This document shows, one piece after another, positions 34,973 to 42,948 of a stretch of DNA of 64,000 bases. The stretch's first letter is position 1. Every line of letters starts with the position of its first letter. The DNA comes from Haloarcula rara (GTDB lineage: Archaea; Halobacteriota; Halobacteria; Halobacteriales; Haloarculaceae). The notes under the pieces were generated by a model. The model worked only from the letters and a program-made list of their open reading frames with translations. It was not told where the DNA came from and searched no databases. Location of the stretch: NCBI RefSeq assembly GCF_029338235.1, contig NZ_CP119785.1:310001-374000 (forward strand), written 5' to 3'. The translations under genes and the position numbers were made by a program.

Positions 34973-35246
34973 GGCAATTTCGTAGCGACCGACGGCACGG
35001 CCGTGAGTGACCTGACATCTCAGTAAGACATTGTTACGGGCTTCCTGCGAACTTGCTGTCCCTACGTGAGGAATATCCGGCACAGCGACGGGGCTGACTA
35101 ACGGAATTAGCAACCTGCATACTGTGAGCGCCGTGGTCGTTTCCAGTGAGAAACCCTAAGCGTCCGCCACGCGGTAGATTGCAGTTCCGGGACGAATTGG
35201 CCGAAAAATGTTATTACTCTGATGACAAATGGGTCCTCGGGCCCGT

Positions 35247-36023
35247 TCAGATGCGGTCGTCCGCGGGCTGGTCGAACCGGCCGTCACCGCCGTCTTCGGC
35301 CAGATAGCGCACGAGTCCGCGCGCCATCCCGGCAACGGCCACGAGCTGACCGAGCGTCCGGAGCGCCGTCGCCGTGGCTGTAGGGCCGGTGTAGTGGCTC
35401 GGGACGAGGACGAAGCGGGCCATTCGCCGGGGCAGGTTCTCGCCTCGAATCGCGTAGTAGGGGACGGCCTCGCGGCCGTGTCGGTACTGCTTCTCCAGAT
35501 AGCCACCCAGCGAGTCGGCGAAGGGGTGGTCGACGACCAGATCGGGACAGTACCAGACGTCGTAGGCGTCACAGAGGCGGTCGATAAGCTCCGTCTCCTC
35601 GTGGCCGTACGGGAGTCGCTCGTCGAAACCACCGATGTCCTCGAGGACCGCACGGCGCATCGCCATGTTACAGCCGACGACCGTCTCCGTGACGTGGCCC
35701 GACTCGCCCTGGTCGTAGTCACTCGAGGAGACCGGGCGGATGAACCGCGACCCCGTGTCACGAATCCGACCGGTCACCGCCGGGTGGTCGTCGAGGAGCG
35801 CCGAGACGCGCTGGAAGTAGTCGCCCCGGGGGTCGGAGTCGTCGTCGAGAAAGACGAGTTTGTCCGCGCTGGCCGCCCGAATCCCCGCGTTGCGGGCAGC
35901 CGAGGCGCTGCCTTCGTCTCTGACGAGCAGTTCGGCCTCTACGGGCGAGGCCCGGAGCTTCGACTCCCACCCGAAGGTCCGGTCGGCGTCGGGCGTCGGG
36001 ACGATTACCGAGATGTCTGGCAT
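35247..36023 (-). CDS. Family 2 glycosyltransferase, 258 aa
   Basis: A soluble GT-A glycosyltransferase: ISVIVPTPDADRTFGWESKL opens the nucleotide site, ARNAGIRAASADKLVFLDDD gives the DxD, and GGFDERLPYGHEETELIDRL is the acceptor loop with E-x-x-L. The C-terminus lacks clear membrane helices but has an amphipathic helix (ALRTLGQLVAVAGMARGLVRY). It resembles rhamnosyl/galactosyl-type EPS transferases, but no sugar can be named. It is 274 bases from the upstream glycosyltransferase start and probably transcribed separately. Confidence 0.83.
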   Translation of the reverse strand: MPDISVIVPTPDADRTFGWESKLRASPVEAELLVRDEGSASAARNAGIRAASADKLVFLDDDSDPRGDYFQRVSALLDDHPAVTGRIRDTGSRFIRPVSSSDYDQGESGHVTETVVGCNMAMRRAVLEDIGGFDERLPYGHEETELIDRLCDAYDVWYCPDLVVDHPFADSLGGYLEKQYRHGREAVPYYAIRGENLPRRMARFVLVPSHYTGPTATATALRTLGQLVAVAGMARGLVRYLAEDGGDGRFDQPADDRI

Positions 36024-36087
36024 GGATACCAGAAACGTGTGTTTCTCTTTGGTTACTCACCGTCTACTGCCGGGACCCCCGAGGCGG

Positions 36088-36747
36088 TTACGTCTGCCGT
36101 CGGTTGCGCAGCACCAGCCAGCCGACGGTGGCCAGCGCCCCAAGGAGGGCCGCGGGACCACCGACCCCCAGCCCGGACTGGTCAGGACGGCCTGTCCCAT
36201 CCGTCCTGTTCTCTCCCGGCTTGACAGCGATAGTCACACCGTTCGAACCGTCCGGGTCGAACGTCGCCCCCGTGGCGTCGCTGAACCGCGTCTCCTGGGT
36301 GCGGACCGACAGGTCGCCCCGTTGCCCGGCGGTGCCGATAACCTGAACTGAGAGTTCGACGAGCGCCGCGTCCGTGGTCTCTCCCGAGCGAATCTGGTTG
36401 AACACCACCGACCCGTTCGCGTTGTCGACAGTCGCGACCGGCTCGGCGAAGTCCTCGGTGCCGGTGAGCGTCTTCACCTGCAGGACGCTCGGGTCGTACG
36501 ACAGCGCCGACTGGTAGCCACTCACGTTCGTTGCGTTCACCCGAACGGCCACGGTGACTGTCTCCCAGCGCTGGACGGAGACTGTCCCGTCGGGATCCGT
36601 CGTGACTATCGTGGTGTCGTTCGCGGCCTGGGTCGCGGTCGCACCGTCGGTCGTTGCTTGCGTCGCCGCGGCTGTGGCCGGCGTCGCAGCGATGGAGACG
36701 GCGACGACCAGGGCGGCGAGGAACCACACGTGCCAGTGGCCCCCCAT
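36088..36747 (-). CDS. Cell-surface cohesin-domain protein, 219 aa
   Basis: A signal helix (WHVWFLAALVVAVSIAATPA) is followed by a Thr-rich spacer and a cohesin-like jelly-roll domain at about residues 52-165: TVAVRVNATNVSGYQSALSYDP carries the family pattern with YDPSVLQV, and LVELSVQVIG closes it. The C-terminal helix (GPAALLGALATVGWLVLRNR) plus basic residues anchors it. The PGF motif is absent, so a simple membrane anchor is likelier than archaeosortase processing. Its ATG overlaps the stop of the upstream dockerin enzyme by one base (TGATG), so the two are made together. Cohesins bind dockerins in a calcium-dependent way. Confidence 0.8.
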   Translation of the reverse strand: MGGHWHVWFLAALVVAVSIAATPATAAATQATTDGATATQAANDTTIVTTDPDGTVSVQRWETVTVAVRVNATNVSGYQSALSYDPSVLQVKTLTGTEDFAEPVATVDNANGSVVFNQIRSGETTDAALVELSVQVIGTAGQRGDLSVRTQETRFSDATGATFDPDGSNGVTIAVKPGENRTDGTGRPDQSGLGVGGPAALLGALATVGWLVLRNRRQT

Positions 36748-37982
36748 CAGTATCCCCGCCCCTTGTTCCGAATGCGAACCGCGTCGCCGATGTCGACGTC
36801 ACCGTCGTCGTCGATATCGGCCGCATCGGTGTCGACATCCGCGTCCTCGTCAGCGAGCCGCCGCTGGACGAGCTCGCTGTCCTCCGTGTCGATGTCGCCG
36901 TCTCCGTCGGCGTCCCCCGAACAGTCAGTATCGAACGCCGACGCCCCGAACCGCGTGTCGAAGTCCACGTCGAAGGCGAACTCGCTGTTGTCGTCAGTCA
37001 TGTACTCGTCCAGCACCGGGGAGTAGGTCCGGACCTGGATACGGTCAGGCGCGTTTGCCCCCTCCCCGGGCCGGAACTCGATGCGGCGGAGGTATCCCTC
37101 CCCGCGTTCGTCCTCTCCCTGGTAGTTCGCGAGCAGCTCGTAGACCGAGCCACAGGCCTCGTTCTGTGACACCTGGTGGTATTCTCCGTCTCGCCGCCAG
37201 GAGTGACCACAGAGGACCATGAAAATCTGGGCGTTCGGGCTGACGAGCGAATTCCAGATGGCCTCGCCGCTGTTCCCGTCACCGTTGACTTCGTCGACGT
37301 CGGTCGACCGTCCGGCCGCCCGCACGTCGAGATACGAGTGGGTCGTGAGAATCGTCGGCCGGTCGGGGTACTGGTCGAGGACCGTCTGTGCCCAGCCCAG
37401 CGGCGTCGATGCGTCCGTTACGCTCCCGGGTGCCGGCCACTCAAGGGCCAGGTGGAGGAAGTCGTATCCGCCGGCGGAGAACAGCTGGTAGGTGCTCAGG
37501 TTCCCCCCGCCGTCCGAGGGCCCCGAACCACCGTACCAGTCCCTGGACCGGTATCTCTCCGGCCCGAAGTGTTCCCTGTACCGCCGTATCGAGGAACTGC
37601 GGTCGTCCGGTGTCATATAGTCGTGGTCCCCGGGTATGGTCGCGTAGGGGACCGCCCCGTCGAGCGTCGACATGGCGCGGTCCATGTACTCCCACTCGAC
37701 CGGTCGGTCGGGGTTCTGGACTACGTCGCCCACGTGAGAGACGAACGCGATGTGTTCCTCGGTCAGGTTGTCCCCTATCCACTGGGTCTGGGCGCGCACG
37801 TATCGCTCGTCTCGCGCACTGTACTGCGTGTCCGGGAGCGCGACCACCGTCCAGTAGTCCTCGGCGGCGCCCGCTATCGAGCCGACCGTCGCCACGCCGG
37901 CGCCGGCGGCGAGTGTCCCCAGGACCGTTCGGCGACTGACCGACCGCGAGCTGTCGGAGCTCGACGCCGTGGGCTCAGTCAT
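36747..37982 (-). CDS. Tat-exported metallophosphoesterase with C-terminal dockerin, 411 aa
   Basis: The N-terminus VSRRTVLGTLAAGAGVATVG is a Tat signal. The catalytic domain at about 40-345 has calcineurin-like metal ligands: ALPDTQYS, SHVGDVVQNPD, TIPGDHDYM, ILTTHSYLD and CGHSWRRDG (in place of GHxH). It may act on phosphodiesters outside the cell. The last 60 residues are a type I dockerin-like pair of F-hand loops, DADGDGDIDTEDSELVQRRL and DIDDDGDVDIGDAVRI. A cohesin gene follows immediately with coupled translation. The neat enzyme-scaffold layout suggests display on the surface; the phosphoesterase substrate is unknown. Confidence 0.85.
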   Translation of the reverse strand: MTEPTASSSDSSRSVSRRTVLGTLAAGAGVATVGSIAGAAEDYWTVVALPDTQYSARDERYVRAQTQWIGDNLTEEHIAFVSHVGDVVQNPDRPVEWEYMDRAMSTLDGAVPYATIPGDHDYMTPDDRSSSIRRYREHFGPERYRSRDWYGGSGPSDGGGNLSTYQLFSAGGYDFLHLALEWPAPGSVTDASTPLGWAQTVLDQYPDRPTILTTHSYLDVRAAGRSTDVDEVNGDGNSGEAIWNSLVSPNAQIFMVLCGHSWRRDGEYHQVSQNEACGSVYELLANYQGEDERGEGYLRRIEFRPGEGANAPDRIQVRTYSPVLDEYMTDDNSEFAFDVDFDTRFGASAFDTDCSGDADGDGDIDTEDSELVQRRLADEDADVDTDAADIDDDGDVDIGDAVRIRNKGRGY

Positions 37983-38359
37983 CGTGTGCCACCCCGACAG
38001 CCTGCTGGTCGGAGCCCGGGGAACTGCTGACGTCGCTGGTGTGTGCCGCGAGTAGAATATCGAACAGTCATTGGGGCTATCCTGTCGGGAGAATTCCAGT
38101 TCGCACCATTAGTTATAGAGCGTTAAATGCAGGTGCCGAGAACGCAGCCCGCTCCCGGGCATCAGCTGCTATGCAAACGGAGATGCGGGAGGCATCCTAC
38201 GATACGGTCGGCAATCGACGAGCCGACAGACGAGGGAATCTCCCGTCCGGACGGTCACCTCACCTGGAGAACTGGATACCACTCCGAAGTGAAGGGGAAA
38301 GCGACGGGTCCGTAGTAAGTGTATACTAATGCACAGAAACTGAGTGAATCTACGAGAAG
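37983..38359. other. Intergenic region, divergent promoters
   Basis: This 377-base gap separates the divergent phosphoesterase and oxidoreductase genes. Short open frames exist but lack family features or good codon pattern. GTGTATACTAAT at about 38318-38329 is a possible TATA region for the plus-strand gene. Confidence 0.6.
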
Positions 38360-39499
38360 ATGGGATACGACATCGGATTTATCGGCACAGGGGCGGATCC
38401 GGACGACCCGGACCAGGACGGGTTCGCGATGGCGTACCGGCACGCGGCGGGCTACGAAACGCTCGACAGCTGCCAGTTGACGGCGTGTGCGGACATCGTC
38501 CGCGAGAACGCCGAGCGGTTCGCCGCCGAGTACGGCATCGAACACGTCTACGAACAGTACGAGCGGATGCTCGCCGAGACCCAGCCGGACATCGTGAGCG
38601 TCTGTGTCCCGCCGGGCATCCACGCGGATATCGTCGTCGGCTGTGCCGAGACGGGTGTGCCCGACGCCATCCACTGCGAGAAGCCGATGGCCAAGACCTG
38701 GGGCGACTGCCGTGAGATGGTCGAGGCCTGCGAGGCCGAGGGCATCCAGCTGAGTTTCAACCACCAGAAGCGCTTTGGGGGCCCCGTCCGCGAGGCCAAG
38801 CGGCTGCTCGATGACGGCGCAATCGGCGAGCTCGAACGCCTGGAGTTCAGCGAGGAACACCTCTACGACACTGGCACCCACGTCTTCGATATCTGCTCGT
38901 ACATGACCGACGGCGAGCCCGTCGAGTGGGTGATGGGGCAGGTGGATTACCGGGAGGAGAACGTCTGGTTCGGCGCGCACAACGAGAACCACGGCCTGAC
39001 GACGTGGGCCTACGCGGACGGGACCCGAGGGCTGGCAATGACCGGCGAGGGGAGCGACTACGTCGACTGTTATCTCCGTCTGCGCGGGAGCGAGGGCTGT
39101 CTCGAAATCGGTTCGACCGAGGGCCCGCCGCTGCGACTCCGCCGGGGTAACGGGTGGACGCGAGTGGACACGAACCGCGAAGGCATCCACAGCACGTCGC
39201 CGAGCCGACTCGGGCGAGTGCGGAATCTCCTGGTCGAGGGGCTCCCCTTTGTCTCCACCGACAGCGGTCCCAGTGCGACCTACACCGAGCGTGCCATCGC
39301 AGAAGTCGTCGAGGCGCTCGAGGCGGGGCGGCCGCCGGAAATCGGTGGCCGGACTGCGTTGCGGTCGACCGAGCTCATCTTCGCGAGCTGGGAGTCAGCG
39401 CGGCGTCGCGCCCGCATCGACCTGCCGCTGGACATCGACGACAACCCGCTAGAGAGCATGGTCGAAGCGGGCGAACTCAACCCGCGACCGGCCGACTGA
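38360..39499 (+). CDS. Gfo/Idh/MocA-family oxidoreductase, 379 aa
   Basis: The N-terminal Rossmann domain begins with DIGFIGTGADPDDPDQDGF, an unusual insertion-bearing form of the glycine motif. The conserved EKP signature is present (HCEKPMAKTWGDC), and the catalytic His region is LYDTGTHVFDICSYM. Family members oxidise or reduce sugar nucleotides, inositols or glycans with NAD(P). Context in an EPS island suggests a sugar-nucleotide substrate. The ATG at 38360 starts just before the Rossmann strand. The C-terminal tail (RPAD) is short. Another Gfo/Idh/MocA gene lies at 59114. Confidence 0.87.
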   Translation: MGYDIGFIGTGADPDDPDQDGFAMAYRHAAGYETLDSCQLTACADIVRENAERFAAEYGIEHVYEQYERMLAETQPDIVSVCVPPGIHADIVVGCAETGVPDAIHCEKPMAKTWGDCREMVEACEAEGIQLSFNHQKRFGGPVREAKRLLDDGAIGELERLEFSEEHLYDTGTHVFDICSYMTDGEPVEWVMGQVDYREENVWFGAHNENHGLTTWAYADGTRGLAMTGEGSDYVDCYLRLRGSEGCLEIGSTEGPPLRLRRGNGWTRVDTNREGIHSTSPSRLGRVRNLLVEGLPFVSTDSGPSATYTERAIAEVVEALEAGRPPEIGGRTALRSTELIFASWESARRRARIDLPLDIDDNPLESMVEAGELNPRPAD

Positions 39500-39716
39500 C
39501 GACCCGGAGTAGCACTCCCTTACCACCCAGCGACCTGTCGAGCTGGTATCTGGTAACTACTCGCCCGAAGCTGCGCCGTAGCTGGGATGGTCCGTACCTG
39601 TCAACGAAACCTGCCGTATTGGTAACTAACTGTATGTATTGTTGGAGTATCCGGTGTTGACTCATGGATTTCTGGCAGTGAAAGGCTCGTATAGAGCCGG
39701 TAGCTGGTAATAATTG

Positions 39717-39724
39717 TTAATTAA
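39717..39724 (+). promoter_or_regulatory. TTAATTAA box for the Tyr-Gly lipoprotein cassette
   Basis: TTAATTAA lies 26-33 bases before the ATG at 39750, at the usual TATA distance. It probably drives the three-gene cassette 39750-42932. Confidence 0.6.
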
Positions 39725-39749
39725 GACTGTACTAACCGTGGGTTTGCGA

Positions 39750-40487
39750 ATGGACGATAACAGCGAACGAAAGAAGACGGGTCTTACCGGTCTGTTTGAG
39801 CGGGGTAATCGATTCATAACCCGCGACAGCAGTTCGAGTTCGGAACAGGACGGATTAGTACTGGACCGTCGGTCGTACCTTGCGGCTGCCGGTCTCACGA
39901 CCGCGGCACTTGCGGGCTGTGCTGACCTCGGCGGCGATGAGACGGTCCGCCCGGTGTCGGCCTATGGCTACGGCGGGTCGGCGGCACTACAGCAGACGTC
40001 CTCACTCACGGTCTCCGAATCGGAGCCGAACGACCGTGAGAGCAGCGCCGACGCGGTCAGTCTGGGAGCGACGGTCGACGCCACACTCACTGCAAACGAC
40101 AGCGACTGGTACGTGGTCGAACTGGCGGCTGGCGACGATATGGTCGTCGAGTTCTCTCGTGAGGCACCGGACGGCGTCACCGCCGTGATACTGTACGACC
40201 CAGACGGGACGTACAGCAATCTCAGATACGTCTCGACGGACGACCCGGTCACCGTCGCCCAGACGGCAGAGACCAGTGGGACGTACTACATCCAGGTCGT
40301 CGACACACAGGAGAGCGACGGCGACTACACGATGACCGTCGGCGACGGGACGACGGCCACGCCGACACCGACCGAGACCGAGACCGAGACTGCGACACCG
40401 ACCGCGACCGAGACCGCCACACCTGTCGAAGACGAGTACGGCGAGCAGGGCTACGGCGAGTACGGCTACGGCGGCATTGCGGCCTAA
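39750..40487 (+). CDS. Tat lipoprotein with pre-peptidase-type domain and Tyr-Gly repeats, 245 aa
   Basis: The protein begins with a 37-residue charged leader, then LDRRSYLAAAGLTTAALAGC, a Tat signal with lipobox. After the lipobox comes VSAYGYGGSAA. The central domain (about 90-200) has the PPC pattern SEPNDRESSADAVSLG and YYIQVVDTQESDGDYTMTV. A Thr/Glu-rich linker leads to the C-terminus with YGEQGYGEYGYGG. The Tyr-Gly motif is thus at both ends of the mature chain. The long pre-signal leader and the repeats are unusual. It heads a likely operon with two tail-spike-like genes. Function is unknown; the motif might be a substrate for modification or assembly. Confidence 0.82.
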   Translation: MDDNSERKKTGLTGLFERGNRFITRDSSSSSEQDGLVLDRRSYLAAAGLTTAALAGCADLGGDETVRPVSAYGYGGSAALQQTSSLTVSESEPNDRESSADAVSLGATVDATLTANDSDWYVVELAAGDDMVVEFSREAPDGVTAVILYDPDGTYSNLRYVSTDDPVTVAQTAETSGTYYIQVVDTQESDGDYTMTVGDGTTATPTPTETETETATPTATETATPVEDEYGEQGYGEYGYGGIAA

Positions 40488-40496
40488 TATATACCA

Positions 40497-41063
40497 ATGA
40501 CAGACAGATACACCACACCGGACGAAGGAACGCTTGACTGGCACGTCCCGCTGAACGAGAACTTCGAACAGCTCGGTCGTGACGTCGAACGACGGGACGA
40601 GGAAGCGAACATCGAACAGTACGACCCGGTCGCCGGCGCGAAGTTCTTCGCGACCGACTCGGGTGCCATATACAGCGGTGACGGCTCCGACTGGACGCTC
40701 GTCGGCTACGCGACGCGAGCCGTCGGCGGCGACATCGGCCACTACGTCAACTACACCGACGGGCTGGTCGACGAACCCGTCAACGACTTCCTGTTCAGCG
40801 ATAGCGAGACACTCGAAGTGACGCGACTCGCCTTCCCGGTAAAGGGAGTTCCGAACGACGAGCCCGTCGCCGACGCGGCACTTCGCGTCTACGAGGGCGA
40901 GGACCTCCTCGTCGAAATCGAGGGGAACACGTTCCAGACGGCCGCCGAAGCCGACTCGGCGCCGTGGGTGGCGGACAACGGCCCCGTAACCGTCACAGTC
41001 ACTAACGAGTCGGGCTCCGCCATCGCGGGGATTCCGAAAGTGTGGGCCAACATCAGGAGATAA
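40497..41063 (+). CDS. Tail-fibre-like hypothetical protein, 188 aa
   Basis: The start MTDRYTTPDEGTLDWHVPLN and following NENFEQLGRDVERRDEE resemble N-termini of phage tail-fibre or adaptor proteins. The middle has KFFATDSGAIYSGDGSDW, a pattern common in trimeric fibre heads, and the C-terminus is beta-rich (VTVTVTNESGSAIAG). There is no signal peptide. It follows the Tyr-Gly lipoprotein by nine bases and precedes a beta-helix gene by three bases. I do not recognise a specific family. It may be a connector for the beta-helix protein or a surface glycan-associated protein. Confidence 0.7.
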   Translation: MTDRYTTPDEGTLDWHVPLNENFEQLGRDVERRDEEANIEQYDPVAGAKFFATDSGAIYSGDGSDWTLVGYATRAVGGDIGHYVNYTDGLVDEPVNDFLFSDSETLEVTRLAFPVKGVPNDEPVADAALRVYEGEDLLVEIEGNTFQTAAEADSAPWVADNGPVTVTVTNESGSAIAGIPKVWANIRR

Positions 41064-41066
41064 CCA

Positions 41067-42932
41067 ATGGCCACACTCAACGTCGAAGACTACGGTGCAG
41101 AAGGCGACGGCGAAACCGACGACACGGCCGCGATCAACGACGCCATCGCCGACGCGGGGACGGGCGACACCGTCCTGATACCGGCGACGGCCGACCACTA
41201 CCTCGTCAGTTCGGGGAACCGGGCGGCGGTCGATTTCACCGGCGTCGCCGACGACGTGACCATCACCGGCGAGGGACCGGGTTCGCGCCTCAAGATGGAC
41301 GACGTGACCGATGGCAAAAACCAGTGGGTCCTCGGCGCAGAGGCCGACGCCGGCTCGCTGTCGGGCGTCACCATCAAGCGGCTCACGCTCGACGGGAGCC
41401 GCGAGGTCAACGGGGATAAGTCCACCAGCGGTTTCAACCTCTATCCGGGCGGCGGCGGTCACGACATCCGCATCGAGGACGTCGTCGCCGAGAACTGCGC
41501 CGGGACCGGGATGAGCTTCAGCGGCGTCGGCTCGGTGACGCTGCGCCGCATCACCTCACGGGACAACGGCCAGCACGGGTTCGACCTCTCCGGCGACGAC
41601 GAGGACCCCGACTTCGACGCGCGGTCGCTGAAGTCCGTCGACAACGACGGGACCGGCGTCGACTTCCACAACGGCAACCACGTCGTCGAGGACCTCTACT
41701 GTGACAGCAACCGCAGCGGGACGAAGATGGGGTACACCGGCGGTGACGCCGACAGCGTCGTCCTCCGGAACGCCAACCTCCGGAACGCCCGGGAGAACAG
41801 CGGCTTCCGCGAGACGATGCGCGACGGCGCCGGCACCGACGTCACGCTCGACAACGTCCAGGTAATCGACGCCGCACTCCACGGCTTTCGCCTCTCGAAC
41901 TCCGCGAACTACACCATCACGGAGATACTCACCGACGGAACGGGGTATGAGCCCCAGAACCGGGCGCCGATCTACGTCACCGACTCGGCGTCCATCGACG
42001 CCGACGTCGTCCGGTCACAGAACGCGAGATACGGCCCGGGCGTCCGGGACGACTCGCCGGAATCGAGTTCCATCGGCGAGTACTACCACTACAACAACCC
42101 CGACGGCGCCGTCGACGGCGATATCGACGTCGGGAGCCAGTACAACGAGGAGTCGGCGGAACTCGACGTCCCGGGGCCGAACGACGTGGGCGCGTTCACC
42201 TCGTCGTCGGAGCCGGACGAAGAAGAGGAGACGGAGCCGACCGACGAGACTGGGACCTACCGGACGAACTTCTCGACCTACGAGACGGGGACGGTTCCGG
42301 AGGACTGGACGCCGGAACACGCCTCGGGCGAGGACGACTGGGCGGTCGTCGACGAGCAGTCCCCGGCCGGCAGTTCGGTGTTACAGTTCGATTCCGAGAC
42401 GAGTGCGCGACACGCGCTGTCGTACGACGCGGTCGGCACCGCCTCGGACGTCGAACTGCTGGGCCTGTTCCGCGTGAGCGACCTCTCACAGAGCCCGACG
42501 GCCGGCGGGCGGCTCTTCCTGCGCGGGTCGGGGAGCTCGGACGACGAGAGCGGCTACCTCTTCAACGTCCGTGACAGCCAGTTCGGCGTCTGGAAGTACG
42601 ACGGCGGGAGCTCCGACCAGCTCGTCGAGTGGGGCGACCCCTCGGACGGCCAGTGGTACTTCGCCCGGTTCCGAGCTGTGGGTGACCGACTACGGGCCCG
42701 CATCTGGCCCGCGGACGCCGACGAACCGAGCGACTGGGACGCAGACGTCACCGACACTTCGCTCACCTCGGGCTGGGTGGGCGTCGGCTCTTACAGCGAG
42801 TTCGCCGACGACTGGGGGTACCTCTCGGCAGGTGTCGGCGGGGAATCGGCCCCGATGCCCGACACGTCGAGGACAGATTCCAACCGCAGTGCCGTCATCC
42901 AGACCATCGACGGGACCATCCAGACCGGCTAA
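41067..42932 (+). CDS. Right-handed beta-helix (pectate-lyase/tail-spike-like) protein, 621 aa
   Basis: The first 20 residues (NVEDYGAEGDGETDDTAAIN) are the pectate-lyase-superfamily entry motif seen in tail spikes and polysaccharide lyases. A parallel beta-helix follows to about residue 370 (IRIEDVVAENCAGTGMSF, LDNVQVIDAALHGFRLSN). An acidic spacer (SSSEPDEEEETEPTDE) leads to a C-terminal jelly-roll or LamG-like domain at about 395-590 (FLRGSGSSDDESGYLFNVRD, RARIWPADADEPSDW). No signal peptide is present, so either export is non-classical or the protein is delivered with its neighbours. Substrate probably is an acidic polysaccharide, inferred from fold only. Confidence 0.83.
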   Translation: MATLNVEDYGAEGDGETDDTAAINDAIADAGTGDTVLIPATADHYLVSSGNRAAVDFTGVADDVTITGEGPGSRLKMDDVTDGKNQWVLGAEADAGSLSGVTIKRLTLDGSREVNGDKSTSGFNLYPGGGGHDIRIEDVVAENCAGTGMSFSGVGSVTLRRITSRDNGQHGFDLSGDDEDPDFDARSLKSVDNDGTGVDFHNGNHVVEDLYCDSNRSGTKMGYTGGDADSVVLRNANLRNARENSGFRETMRDGAGTDVTLDNVQVIDAALHGFRLSNSANYTITEILTDGTGYEPQNRAPIYVTDSASIDADVVRSQNARYGPGVRDDSPESSSIGEYYHYNNPDGAVDGDIDVGSQYNEESAELDVPGPNDVGAFTSSSEPDEEEETEPTDETGTYRTNFSTYETGTVPEDWTPEHASGEDDWAVVDEQSPAGSSVLQFDSETSARHALSYDAVGTASDVELLGLFRVSDLSQSPTAGGRLFLRGSGSSDDESGYLFNVRDSQFGVWKYDGGSSDQLVEWGDPSDGQWYFARFRAVGDRLRARIWPADADEPSDWDADVTDTSLTSGWVGVGSYSEFADDWGYLSAGVGGESAPMPDTSRTDSNRSAVIQTIDGTIQTG

Positions 42933-42948
42933 CCGCCGACTGAGTCTC

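Noticed and set aside
40497..42932. Integrated prophage
   Set aside because: Only two tail-like proteins are present; no integrase, terminase, capsid, portal or attachment repeats were found nearby.
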